Shown: positions 16,843-26,184 of the stretch, one piece after another
How the letters are laid out: the number at the start of each line of letters is the position of its first letter
How positions within the stretch are numbered: position 1 is the first letter of the stretch
From: Schizochytrium sp. TIO01
Lineage: Eukaryota; Sar; Bigyra; Thraustochytrida; Thraustochytriidae
Length of the DNA: 26,184 bases
Assembly: GCA_004764695.1 (NCBI GenBank)
Contig: SMSO01000015.1
Location: forward strand, 68,234-94,417
Reading direction: 5' to 3'
Position numbers and translations under genes: made by a program
The notes under the pieces: generated by a model
The model's input: only the letters and a program-made list of their open reading frames with translations
Database searches by the model: none
Told to the model about the DNA's origin: nothing

Positions 16843-18124
16843 GAGAGACTAGAAGATGGGTTACTCCCTGTGAAAAACGAAATGTGTGCAAATTTGCTAC
16901 TTTTTCTGCCGAAATATAATTCTCTTTTCGATCATAAAAGCACTTGGTAGAATCACAGAATTTCTGAACAATACATACGAATTTAACTCAAATGATGAAA
17001 CAAGAAAAGGTTTTCTTCAGTTTGTTACCATAACTAACAATTGCTTTTGTTTGCCCGCCCACTATACTATGCTAACAGACACCTAGTTCCCATGCTAAAA
17101 GTAATACCAATAAATCATCTTATTCACTCTCACTAGTTAGAGTACTCAGTGAAAATATTTTCAGCTTGAGTAAAATGTACTCTAAAGCAAGCACACATGG
17201 TTAGTATGATATCAGTACATTCTTTTGGGTTGAGTTTTCAACCCAAGCAAAACGATTTTAACTCAGTACCTCTGACAATCACTGATTGCCATATCAACCT
17301 ACTAGGCAATCCTTTGACTTTCATGAAGGCTCAAGTCACAACAATCACCGCTACTACTATTTTTCCTATATCCATACACCTACTAGTAGAACTATAAAGC
17401 CCTTAATCTTTACCTAGTGATATTAATAGTATTAGTTTACAACTACCAGCATCGTAGAAAGTATCTACCTCCTACCTACATGCTACTACTAGGTGGTGTG
17501 CCGATATAGATATAGTAGAAGCATACTAAACCCTACCTATCTTAGTTAAGGGCTACCAAGGCAGAGAGATATGTCGCTTCTAGACACCAATCTGAGACCA
17601 GCGACGGCTTCTTCGTGCAGGAGTGACAAGCACCTCTGTTTGGCCACCTGTACCTAAGGGCAAAGCACCCTCATCGCATCTTAGGCAAAGGCACCTCCTC
17701 AAGAGCGAACAAACAATCGTGTGGATCTCTCTTTGTTGTGATCAAGGGAAGGATCGAAGGCCAGAGCTACGCTTTCTGCACCCTCTTATTCGACAACAAG
17801 TGCAACAGCCCAAACCCAAGTACTAAAAGACTGTTCCTTGCTCAGCCAACTTGGGTGCCCTTCAACTCAAGCAAATCCAAGAGACTTTGAATTCAGCTGG
17901 CCTGCTTAGTTTTTGGTGGGCTTGGGTCAGGTGCAGAAAACAACCAAGACTCCACAAGGACGTCACCTTTGTTGCTTTGTTTGGAGTGGGGTGAACGAGG
18001 AAGACTCGGTTTTAACTTTACGAAGATATTCTGGTGCTTCAACAGTCGCATAATCGTGGAGCACCTTCAACGAATTTAACCCGTGACGGAGCTCGTAAAG
18101 AGTTTAATATCAAACATCCACACA
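16843..18124. other. intergenic region, no gene seen
   Basis: 1.28 kb between the C2 gene and the FHA kinase. Open frames are short and unconvincing. 17395-17540 is rich in CTACCT/TAGTAG words like those of the other intergenic regions. The last few hundred bases should contain the kinase promoter. No RNA gene recognised. Confidence 0.55.
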
Positions 18125-19930
18125 ATGGTTCGGGCCATGAGTATGATGGATGTGGATGAGGCTACGCCATCCACAGACCATCAGGGGGAAAGTGGATCGC
18201 AGCAAGTAGATAATGCCTTTGAAATCACCGATACTCAGCCGCTCAAATCGAGCCAAGACGACGAAGAATTTGAAGAGGAAGAAGATGCGGTGTGGGGACG
18301 CCTCGTCCACACGGAGCGCAGCTCGCTATATCAGCCACCGCCTCCTCAAAACGGGGCGTCGCGAAGGGCCGGCCGCGCGAACCCAGAGATTGGTGCCGTT
18401 GATGTAAAAGGTGACTTGTTTAAAATTGGACGCGGAGACTTTATGGATCTTCAAGTCCGTGATGTCTCAGTCAGCGTAGAGCACTGCATCCTTGAACGTC
18501 AGGGGGACACCGTTTTCATTTCTGATAATCAAAGCTCCAATGGAACTTATGTCCTGGGAAAACGCCTTAAAAGAAATCAGCGAAAAGAACTTAAAAATGG
18601 CGATGTTTTCTCGTTGGTACGTTCGCGACCAAGCTCGGCGGTCCAGGAATGGTACGAGTTCTGCTTCGAAAAACTCATCACCTCCTCTCAGCATGAAGAC
18701 GAGATGAATCGCCTGAGGTTTGCCCAACGGGTTTCCCACGGCGAGGGCCCACAAGCGGGTGGGGCTCTTTCACAGGCTATCATGGTCGCCTCCGCAGGCG
18801 GAGATAGCGGCATTGCTGCAGCAATGCAGTGTGAAGAGTTCGTCACCAAATATGAGATTCTCAACAAACTTGGTGAAGGTGGCCATGCAAAAGTGTATCG
18901 CGTTCGTTCCCTCAGGGATCGGCGCGCGTATGCTCTAAAGGTCGTGGATAAAAGGCAATTTGCAAACAACCGACACGCACGTTCACTCAAGGATTTAATG
19001 AACGAAGCTCTCATTATGCGTTCACTGAATCACCCAGGTATTATTCAATTGGTGGACATATTTTCTACAGATCGTACCCTTTTGTTGATTATGGAACTGG
19101 TACACGGAGGTGAGCTTTTTGATAGGCTCGTCAACAAAGGCTCATATCCGCAGGCAAAGGCTCGTGCACTCATTAAGAACATCCTTCTTGCGGTAGCTTA
19201 CCTCCATGACCTTGATATAGTTCATAGAGACCTCAAACCAGAGAACATTCTCATGACTTCGGTCGAATCAGACGTTGACATTAAACTCGCTGATTTTGGC
19301 CTTGCTAAACAAGAAAACAAAGGTCGGCGAACCCTGTGTGGCACTATTGGCTATGCTGCACCTGAGGTTCTTCGTCGAGAGCAATCAGAATTAGGATTAG
19401 GAACCTATGGAAAGGAAGCTGATATGTGGAGTCTCGGAGTCACTGCCTATATTATTTTGACCTCGATTCCCCCCTTCCCGTCGGATTCTGGTTCTCATGA
19501 CTTTCATCTGGCAGCTCTTAAAAGAGCTCCTGAATTCCTCGCCTTCCCTGCCGACCTGAGGAACTTTATTCTTGGAATGCTTGAAGTTGATGGCAAAAAG
19601 CGTCTAACTGTACACCAAGCTCTTCGCCATCCTTGGCTTAGGGATTCTCTGAGCGATTCGGGACCTATGCCAATGCCCAGACAACCTGCTTCAAGTGCTA
19701 GCAAGAACAAAGTCTCGGCTGCTACAGCCCAGACTGGTAACCCTCCTGCTCCTATTTCAGTGAATATCCCCCCATGTCCTCCTCCGCATCCTCTGCATGA
19801 CAGAAGCAACGTACCAGAAACAGATGACGAAGACATCACAGGTACTTCGAAGCGCAAAATTGATTCTTCAACAGCTGCTCAAGGCCGCCTCAAACTTGTC
19901 AAAATTCGCAGTGACGAGTCTCTCCTTTAG
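18125..19930 (+). CDS. FHA-domain Ser/Thr kinase, CHK2/RAD53-like
   Basis: A single-exon gene of 601 residues. The ATG at 18125 is chosen; the frame extends 14 codons upstream only from a GTG. The first 45 residues contain three SQ/TQ sites (about S25, T37, S43), the type of site phosphorylated by ATM/ATR kinases, followed by an acidic stretch. Residues about 97-166 form an FHA phosphothreonine-binding domain (IGRG, SVEHC, NQSSNGTYV). The kinase domain spans about 243-518: glycine loop GEGGHAKV (250-257), catalytic Lys in YALKVV (about 272), HRDLKPEN from 367, DFG from 390, APE from 412. A Pro-rich linker and a basic tail with KRK follow. The order SQ/TQ cluster, FHA, kinase is that of CHK2, Cds1 and the N-terminal half of RAD53, which signal DNA damage and replication stress in the nucleus. 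All catalytic motifs are intact. Other FHA kinases (Dun1-like) cannot be excluded. The neighbouring gene is convergent. Confidence 0.93.
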   Translation: MVRAMSMMDVDEATPSTDHQGESGSQQVDNAFEITDTQPLKSSQDDEEFEEEEDAVWGRLVHTERSSLYQPPPPQNGASRRAGRANPEIGAVDVKGDLFKIGRGDFMDLQVRDVSVSVEHCILERQGDTVFISDNQSSNGTYVLGKRLKRNQRKELKNGDVFSLVRSRPSSAVQEWYEFCFEKLITSSQHEDEMNRLRFAQRVSHGEGPQAGGALSQAIMVASAGGDSGIAAAMQCEEFVTKYEILNKLGEGGHAKVYRVRSLRDRRAYALKVVDKRQFANNRHARSLKDLMNEALIMRSLNHPGIIQLVDIFSTDRTLLLIMELVHGGELFDRLVNKGSYPQAKARALIKNILLAVAYLHDLDIVHRDLKPENILMTSVESDVDIKLADFGLAKQENKGRRTLCGTIGYAAPEVLRREQSELGLGTYGKEADMWSLGVTAYIILTSIPPFPSDSGSHDFHLAALKRAPEFLAFPADLRNFILGMLEVDGKKRLTVHQALRHPWLRDSLSDSGPMPMPRQPASSASKNKVSAATAQTGNPPAPISVNIPPCPPPHPLHDRSNVPETDDEDITGTSKRKIDSSTAAQGRLKLVKIRSDESLL

Positions 19931-20358
19931 ATGTCTTCTTAGTTCTCATGAATGAATGGATGGATGCCTTCCATTATGTATGTGTACTTCACAGGCAAAC
20001 CACCTTCATTTTGTATGTCTCGGATTATTGTTCATTCGAACAGTGTGTAATACATACTTGGCTCTTTTCTTCCTCTTTTTTTTTTTTTTTCTTTTTCTTT
20101 TTCATGTTTTTCTCAAGGTAAACGATATTTCTTCTTCTTCTTTTGACCACTACCTACACTTGTAAACGCTTGAAGCATTTCTATTCTTGATCAGACCTAT
20201 TATTTTCTGCAGTTGATTGACGATATAGAAAAGGATTTAGAGGACACAAAACACAATATCGAGGAAATAAACAAAACTTGAATGCCGACTTTCATTGTCT
20301 AAGGAAACGGGGAATATGGATAACGTTTGAAAAGAAAAGAAATAGAGAGTACCTAATT
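19931..20358. other. convergent intergenic region with T-rich tract
   Basis: 428 bp between the 3' ends of the FHA kinase (plus) and the TRAPP-like gene (minus). It contains a 15-base T run at 20076-20090 in a pyrimidine-rich stretch and several CTT units near 20130. Both 3' untranslated regions must fit or overlap here. No coding signal. Confidence 0.65.
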
Positions 20359-22140
20359 TTAAGCTATTGAAACAAAGTGGGGTTCTTTGACCGGGATAAT
20401 GGTGTTTGTAACAGAATCATATACCTGCACAAGTTGTGCAAGATCAGCGGTGCCAGGTCGGAGAGCCATAAAACGCAAGGGAACCTCAACAGCGCGACCC
20501 AGAACTTTGCCCACATGTAAGGACGCATCCAAAGGAATTACTGAAACACTAGTCATGTCTTCTGCAGCAGGAAGGACGACCCGCAGGTCTACCTCGGCAT
20601 GTGCTCTATTGCGAACAACCAACAAAAGCTGAAAGGAATCACCAGGACGAAGGTCTGTGCAGCCCTCATCACGTTCGAGTCGCAGGGACACAGGGTCAAA
20701 TACTCCACTAGCAAAATCCCACTCCACTCGATGCTTTCCGCGAACCTCTGCAACAGAGACGTCAGAAGTCCACGTCACAGTTGCAATACTTGTGTAGCGG
20801 CTGCCAATGCCCTCCGTATCAGCCTCTTGAGGTTCGACATAAGCCTGAGGGCTAATGTCCTCAAAATGGGACAGCAAGAAACACACAGTTTGCCTCTCAC
20901 CAGGGCGCAACTCCAAAGGGAGTACCCAACGTCCTAAACGAGTTACGCGCATACTGATAGGCCGATTCGTAAATGTATGAAGGGTCAAGTCCTTCAGGAC
21001 GACACACACATGAGCATGGGTATTCTCGCAAGAAACCTCGATGAAGCATTTGCTGTTCACTTGCTTATATCTCGACCGAATTGCTACACATCGCTCTTTG
21101 CGGACAGTATGCCTAACTTCTACAGTTTGGCGCTCAACAGGATGTGCCGAACTTGATGACTCTAGGACACGCTGAGCTCGAGGAAGGAGACCCAAGAACT
21201 GGTCCGGGTCGGCATCACGAAGCGCAGCGAGAGATACACGCCCCGCCTCTCGATTCAGACGAGTTCGAAACGTCGTCGACACATGTCGACAATAAAGCGT
21301 GAGCTCGAGCTCAGACCATTGATACGCAGTGCTGGCACCTCCTCCAGAACTTGTGGTGGGCATATCAATCTGAAAATAGTACACCGCGTATGCCTTTCGC
21401 AAGCGCTTCACAAGTGGGAGATTTTCTATTCCAGCAAGCTTTGCGGTGGCAGCTGCCTCTATCGTCGAGAATTTTCTGAGGGCCAACTTTGGCATATCTT
21501 TTTGCTCGGCTTCAGTTGTATCTGATGACTCCAAAGCCGGATCAATTGCCCCTTCCTCCTGAAGATCTTCTAAACCCGAATCTGATGGCTGAAAGGGACA
21601 CAGAAGCACAGCACTTGGGTGGCAGGTCTCGTCACTCACGTTGAGCATGATATCCAACGATCGACACATGCGTTTCATGTCTTCTGCGTCCTCCATTGTG
21701 CGAGCTGTCGTAGATTTCCCTTGATCCAGATCTTGTTGACTCTTTGGCTCTTTCTGCTCAATCAGAACATAAAATGTTGCCAATTCGCCGGGAAACGCAA
21801 AGTTTCGCTCCATCTCTGCGTTCACACAGTCGTATGTGCCATCATCCTCACTTACATCTTGACTGCCGGCTTCTTTCTCTTCGTGCTCACCGTTGCCATT
21901 CTCGGCCTGCTTTGCCTTGACCTGGCCAACTCCATCTGCAGTGACCGCCTTCTTTTGCGGCCTTTGTTGCTCGTTAAGACTCGCGAGACCAAGCAAGGTG
22001 TTCACGGCCACCGCTTGCCTGCGGTCAGCAGCAAGGACCACGCTCACCTGCGTAAATTGTGCAAGCTCCATGCTACTATGCAGTCTGGGTTTGGACTTTG
22101 ATTGACTGTCTGCCTTTTTCCTCCGCCTTTTTCTAAACAT
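20359..22140 (-). CDS. TRAPP II accessory-like beta-sandwich protein (TRAPPC13/14-like)
   Basis: An uninterrupted 593-codon frame from ATG 22140 to TAA 20359; an alternative start is Met24. The N-terminus is very basic (FRKRRRKKADSQSKSK), followed by Lys/Glu/Gln-rich low complexity (about 55-105). The rest is beta-rich: FPGELATFYVLIEQ near 115, conserved-looking IEVSCENTHAHVCVVLKDLTL, TVTWTSDV, LRPGDSFQLLLVVRNRAHAEVDLRVVLP, and a final VPLRFMALRPGTADLAQLVQVYD. The pattern of Ig-like strands, ending in a G-x-h-x-L-x-x-h-x-h-x-D segment, resembles from memory the trafficking subunits TRAPPC13 and TRAPPC14, which belong to the Golgi/endosome TRAPP II complex. The resemblance is at the level of spacing and short motifs, so this is tentative; another adaptor-like beta-sandwich protein is possible. 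No membrane segment. It lies 246 bp downstream of the SNF2 gene on the same strand and converges with the kinase gene. Confidence 0.55.
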   Translation of the reverse strand: MFRKRRRKKADSQSKSKPRLHSSMELAQFTQVSVVLAADRRQAVAVNTLLGLASLNEQQRPQKKAVTADGVGQVKAKQAENGNGEHEEKEAGSQDVSEDDGTYDCVNAEMERNFAFPGELATFYVLIEQKEPKSQQDLDQGKSTTARTMEDAEDMKRMCRSLDIMLNVSDETCHPSAVLLCPFQPSDSGLEDLQEEGAIDPALESSDTTEAEQKDMPKLALRKFSTIEAAATAKLAGIENLPLVKRLRKAYAVYYFQIDMPTTSSGGGASTAYQWSELELTLYCRHVSTTFRTRLNREAGRVSLAALRDADPDQFLGLLPRAQRVLESSSSAHPVERQTVEVRHTVRKERCVAIRSRYKQVNSKCFIEVSCENTHAHVCVVLKDLTLHTFTNRPISMRVTRLGRWVLPLELRPGERQTVCFLLSHFEDISPQAYVEPQEADTEGIGSRYTSIATVTWTSDVSVAEVRGKHRVEWDFASGVFDPVSLRLERDEGCTDLRPGDSFQLLLVVRNRAHAEVDLRVVLPAAEDMTSVSVIPLDASLHVGKVLGRAVEVPLRFMALRPGTADLAQLVQVYDSVTNTIIPVKEPHFVSIA

Positions 22141-22386
22141 AGCAGTATCTATCTACTCCCTACTTAACAATAACACGCACTCTCATGTATTATAGGCAAA
22201 TCTTTAATCTTTTATCTTTTGAACTGACTCACTTCCGCAGGCTTCTCCTATGAAGCCTTTCACTTGGGTAAAAATTCTAGTCAAAGCATATCAGTAGCGC
22301 CCATTGCTCAAAGAATAAATGCAGGTAGGAAAGAGCTTTAGACAATGAAAATATCTTCTCTTTAATCTTTTATTTTTTCTCTAAAA

Positions 22387-25300
22387 TCACCCAGTTCGTC
22401 TTTGCATGTTGTCTAAACGATCCGCTGCATATTCTCGTTCCTCGCGCGAATCGCCGACCAAACTGTCCCAGTTGACTTGTTGCTCCGTTATAACTTCCAA
22501 CTCATCCTCCTCGCCGCCATCTCTAAGGTTAGAGTCTTGGCGTAAGCATCTTGTATGTAGCTCACGATTGACCAGCATTCCGCTCTCAGCAAAGGTTGAG
22601 TCTACACTATTGGTCACGGCTGCTCTTTTCGGCGCCTCGTGCTGCTTGTCCACTTTCCCCGAGCCAGACCTTGTGCCGTGAGAGTTTACAGTCAAATTCG
22701 TTGGAGCCGGAGAAATTTCACCACACAGATGCATTGGATTTAAATCGTACATGACAAAATTATCCTTCTCATTCACATCTTCTCCGTCCGTATATTTCAC
22801 GAGCTTCCCTTGGATGGTAACCCCTTTGCTAGCTTTTACGTATTTCGCACGCTCAGAAATATATCGCTGGTTGATGCTCTTTGTAAAGCTTTCTCGACTA
22901 TACCGAAGCAACTCAACCATGCCACGGAATTCATTGTCCTTGAAAAGTCGTTTCTCATGAGAGTCATCAAGGATCGACGCAGCAGCTTGTCGCTTATCCA
23001 CCTGTCGAAGATATTTAGCCTCCTCTACTGTACCTTGAGAAATTAATCGGTAGACTCGTACAAACTGTTGTTGTCCAAGCCGGTGAGCGCGATCTTGGGC
23101 TTGGAGATCAGGCGTCGGGCTCCAGTCGGGATCAAAAATTACAACTTTTGATGCTCCCGTAAGATTTAAGCCTTCGCCTCCCGCGCGAGTAGACATGAGA
23201 AAAATAAATTGAAGCGGGTCTGCATTGAACTGTCGGCACATCTTCTGTCGCAAACTTTGCACAGTACTGCCGTCTAGACGCAAATATGGGTACGCCAGTG
23301 ACTGAATGTAACTTTCCAAAACATCCAAGAGAACCAAGGAATTGCTGAAAATAAGTACCTTAATGCCCCCCTTTGCCCGCCAGCGCTGCAAAAGTTGCCG
23401 AAGGACCAGCATTTTCCCACACTGAGTCTCATCGATCAAATGTTCCCAACGCCTTGACTGATAATAGTCATCAACAGGTGTGTGCGATTCGACGTCCGAA
23501 TTCCTGATTGCAGGAGAGAGTGTTTCTAAAATGCCTTCAGGGCGCTTCGCAAACGGGCCCAATATATACCTAGCCTTGCGAAGTTGTTTGTGGCGAACAA
23601 CTGGATTTTCTTCTCCTGGGTCCGCGCGGACTAGATCTAAATGATTTGCAATTTGAGCCAGCAATACAACTGCGGGCATTTGTATACATTTGGGGCACAT
23701 TCTGCATGGCGCAAATTTGTGCATCACCTTCCCGGATGTGCTATCTCGTTCGTCACTGGACTCCTCATCACTGCTATCATGTTTCGGCAACGATATCATT
23801 TTTTGGGCTTTTATTAAATCATTTGAAGCACTCTCTTTTGCGGCTTTGCCAGGCTCCTCTCTATCGTTATCATCCTCGTCACCGATGAGCTCTTGAACGA
23901 CATCGTTTTCAATCGTATCTACCTCATTAATGCTAAATTGTAAAGTTCCAACGGTGCTGTTTTTAGTTTCTTGATTTTTAAAATGAATTCGATGTTGCAT
24001 GCGCCATAGAGGGGCATCGAAGTCAATGCTTTGATCCACTGGACCACTTTCTTTGACATTGTTTGCAGGTATGGAAAGTTCCTTATCAGAAGCAGGGATA
24101 TCTCGATCAACCACACTTGACTTTCTTACTGCTGCAAGAAGCTTGATAAAGTCAGGAGAATTCAGCACACGAAGGTAGACTTGCTCTTGAAGAGGTGTCA
24201 AAGGGCACAGCACCATTGTGTCTTTTTTACCACTAAGACGATCAGCAATGACTTCCTTGCCTCGACGAAGAATAAGCCTTTCAAGTATCGAAACTCAACT
24301 TCTTCCTGACAGCTTGCTCTCGACGCATATCCTCACCCGTGGCAGACTGAAGGCCGGCCCCTGTTAAGTGGTCGGGCAACATACTTATCAAACGTACGTT
24401 GAGGACCAAGTTCGCAAGGGGCAAGGACATGCATTATGCCCCACAACTCATTCACACGATTACTTACAGGTGTTCCTGTAGCACCTAACTTGCATGCAGA
24501 CTTAAGCAGGCGTGCTTTTAATGAGTTCCCGGTTACTGGATTTTTAAGTCGATGGCATTCGTCAAAGACGACGACTCGCCAGGTGATCGAGGCAAAATGC
24601 TCATTCTCAGTGACTAAGTCTCGCATTCGCTCATAGCCTACAAGAACTAAATCCACTTTGCCATCTTTTTGCACGAAGAATCTTCTTCTCCACCAAATCC
24701 CTAGAGCATCCGCTTAAGTTTTCTACTGTAAAGTGGCCCCACCGCTTCTAATTCATTAGCCCAGTTGTCGACCACTGAGACAGGTACAACAAGTAAACCC
24801 GGCCCGCCTTCCCGTAGAAGCGAGATGCCTCTTCTTGCACGTAAAGTCGACGACGACACATAGCTTCATCACTACGTGCAAGTGCCAGTCTTGTGGAAAA
24901 TCGCCAACAGAAACAAACTACCTGAATCGTTTTGCCAAGGACCCATGACATCCGCCAAGATACCTCCTCGTGTGACCATACCGGGTGACACCATCCCTGA
25001 ATACACATCAAAGAGAAATTGTACACCATCTCGCTGATACGGCATTCAAGTAGCGGTTAGCTGTAGCAGGGATAAAAGCACGCCGTTTGAGAGGATGCAG
25101 TTGTCTTGCAAACATATCATATGCCATCAGTTGCGCCAAGCTCGGCAAATTGGCCGCGGCATGTTTGAAAACTACTCTCCAAAGTGGGCTCATCTTTGAT
25201 TCGCTGCAAGCAGAGATCCACCAAACTGCGGGAACTTTGAGTGATCTAGAGTGCCGAATTTGCTTGATAGGTGGCCCCAGATGAGTATTTATTCAAGGGA

Positions 25301-26157
25301 ACTTAATGTTGTTACCATTTTGTACACTTCTTCCTCCTGAGCAATTTTAGAACGTGTCCTGCGTTTTCCTTGACGTGCATCACTATCTTGTTCGAGTCGA
25401 GAAATGGAGTCTTGAATTGACGAAGCAAGCTCAAGACTTTGCTGAGGGAGGTCCGGGGTAAATAATCCTAGAACATAAGGCACCTTCAAATCCTCGTGCA
25501 AAGGTTTTGCAAGTTGAGGTCGTTCTTCTGTAGTTCCAAATTCTACGGAATCAATCAAAAATAAAGGGGGCGAGTCTTGAGAACGGGCTTTGCCCCTGTG
25601 TCTATATTTTTCTCGAAGCTGGCGCCGGCGCTCTTGTTCCTCGCGTTTTTCTTTGAGTTTTGTTTCTATATCACTGTGAATGTTAGTCTTCAGTGCTGGA
25701 GAGCTATCAGGCTTTCGACCTCGTTTATGCCCAGTGAGAACATCAGTGCCTCTCGTTTTAGGTTGAAGACGTGCATCAGCATGCGGGGATGCATCTTCTC
25801 GGGCCCGTCTACGCTTTGCACTAGGAGGCCTCCACTTGTCTAGCTCTCTATCTAGCTCCTCATCTGCGAGCACAAATCGTTCTTTGCGTGACCGGGATTT
25901 ACGAGGTGTCAAGTCGTTTGAGATGGGGAACCTTTATAATCACACCTAGAACGATCGTCCCTGCTAGTTTGGGAGTTCTTGCGATCACTGTCTGTTCCGT
26001 GCCTATTGTAGTCATCGTCATCCGTCTCACTCCCCCCTCCAATCGTATACTCTAAAAATTGTTTGGTGCGCAAAGCACGTGTAGGCTGAGAAGTGCTGCT
26101 GCTTGCTTGCGGCGAGCTAGTGTTGCCATTCGATGACTTCCGCCTCGAAGCATTCAT
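22387..26157 (-). CDS. ERCC6L2/CHR9-like SNF2 ATPase, N-terminal half frame-broken
   Basis: The gene reads from ATG 26157 to TGA 22387. The charged Lys/Arg/Glu N-terminal tail is in two frames (26157-25909 and 25912-25289). After a probable intron (about 25315-25204, GT-AG) come the SNF2 motifs, each readable but in shifting frames: IPATANRYL then YQRDGVQFLFD (25090-25020), GGILADVMG with the Walker A LGKTIQ (about 24980-24920), LLVVPVSVVDNWANELE (24805-24750), DECH box VVVFDECHRLKNP and GATGTP (24600-24470). From about 24280 down to 22387 one frame is open: ILRR, an acidic insertion, CRMCPKC, IANHLDLV, CGKM, then helicase motifs IV-VI (LIFSNS, RLDGST, STRAGGEGLNLTGA, QAQDRAHRLGQ). These match ERCC6L2 and plant CHR9/SWI2, chromatin or DNA-translocase ATPases used in DNA repair. 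About nine single-base frame changes lie between 24280 and 25915, many at homopolymers. Local sequence error is more likely than decay because motif residues are preserved; a recent pseudogene cannot be excluded. Confidence 0.85.
24280..25915 (-). other. cluster of frame breaks in SNF2 gene
   Basis: Switching frames is needed near 25912, 25040, 24940, 24910, 24885, 24803, 24704, 24357 and 24284 to keep the SNF2 consensus. Several sit at short runs or base doublets: an extra base in GGTCC next to the Walker A, a run of four G near 24357, a TTT near 24910. The flanking 1.9 kb of the same gene and the neighbouring 1.8-kb genes have no such breaks. Confidence 0.75.
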
Positions 26158-26184
26158 GGAGGGAATATAGCCTGAAAGAATTGA

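Noticed and set aside
16886-17826. Three small open frames (66-67 codons) as genes
   Set aside because: No domain, no conserved-looking composition, and they sit in intergenic DNA with the recurring ACCTAC words.

Overview
The window is eukaryotic nuclear DNA, probably from a protist or alga. Genes are split by GT-AG introns, many short introns carry a CTAAC-type branch-point word near the 3' end, intergenic spaces are 0.25-1.3 kb, and all recognisable products are eukaryotic (ROCO GTPase, FHA/CHK2-type kinase, C2-transmembrane protein, TRAPP-like protein, ERCC6L2-type SNF2 ATPase). I cannot fix the lineage. One-LRR-per-exon ROCO genes are known from brown algae, so a stramenopile is a reasonable guess, but only that.

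Layout. 1-3284: no supportable gene. 3285-7936 (minus): a leucine-rich-repeat (LRR) gene that I assemble into 11 exons, nine of them almost identical 84-nt exons each encoding one 28-residue LRR; introns are repeated along with the exons. Its first intron holds about 119 pure copies of a CAAG tetranucleotide. 7937-9053: shared 5' region with palindromes. 9054-13559 (plus): a head-to-head LRR-Roc-COR (ROCO) gene of 16 exons, 14 diverged LRRs and no kinase domain. All 25 introns of the two genes are in phase 2, and the two N-termini look related, so this is probably a divergent paralogous pair. 14906-16842 (plus): a C2 protein with a C-terminal membrane region, one probable frame break and one intron. 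18125-19930 (plus): an intronless FHA-kinase of the CHK2/RAD53 type. 20359-22140 (minus): a protein resembling TRAPP II accessory subunits. 22387-26157 (minus): an ERCC6L2/CHR9-like SNF2 ATPase whose C-terminal half is open but whose N-terminal 1.6 kb is broken by about nine single-base frame changes although its helicase motifs remain readable.

The most interesting system is the LRR pair. In the minus gene, introns and LRR framework are nearly invariant, while differences concentrate at four positions per repeat (x-L-x-x-N-x-I) predicted to lie on the exposed concave face of an LRR solenoid. Together with symmetric, frame-neutral exons, this looks like a modular recognition receptor diversified by exon duplication, shuffling or skipping beside a ROCO signalling gene. 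The nearby CHK2-like kinase and ERCC6L2-like ATPase are both DNA-damage-type genes; I see no evidence that they are linked to the LRR genes.
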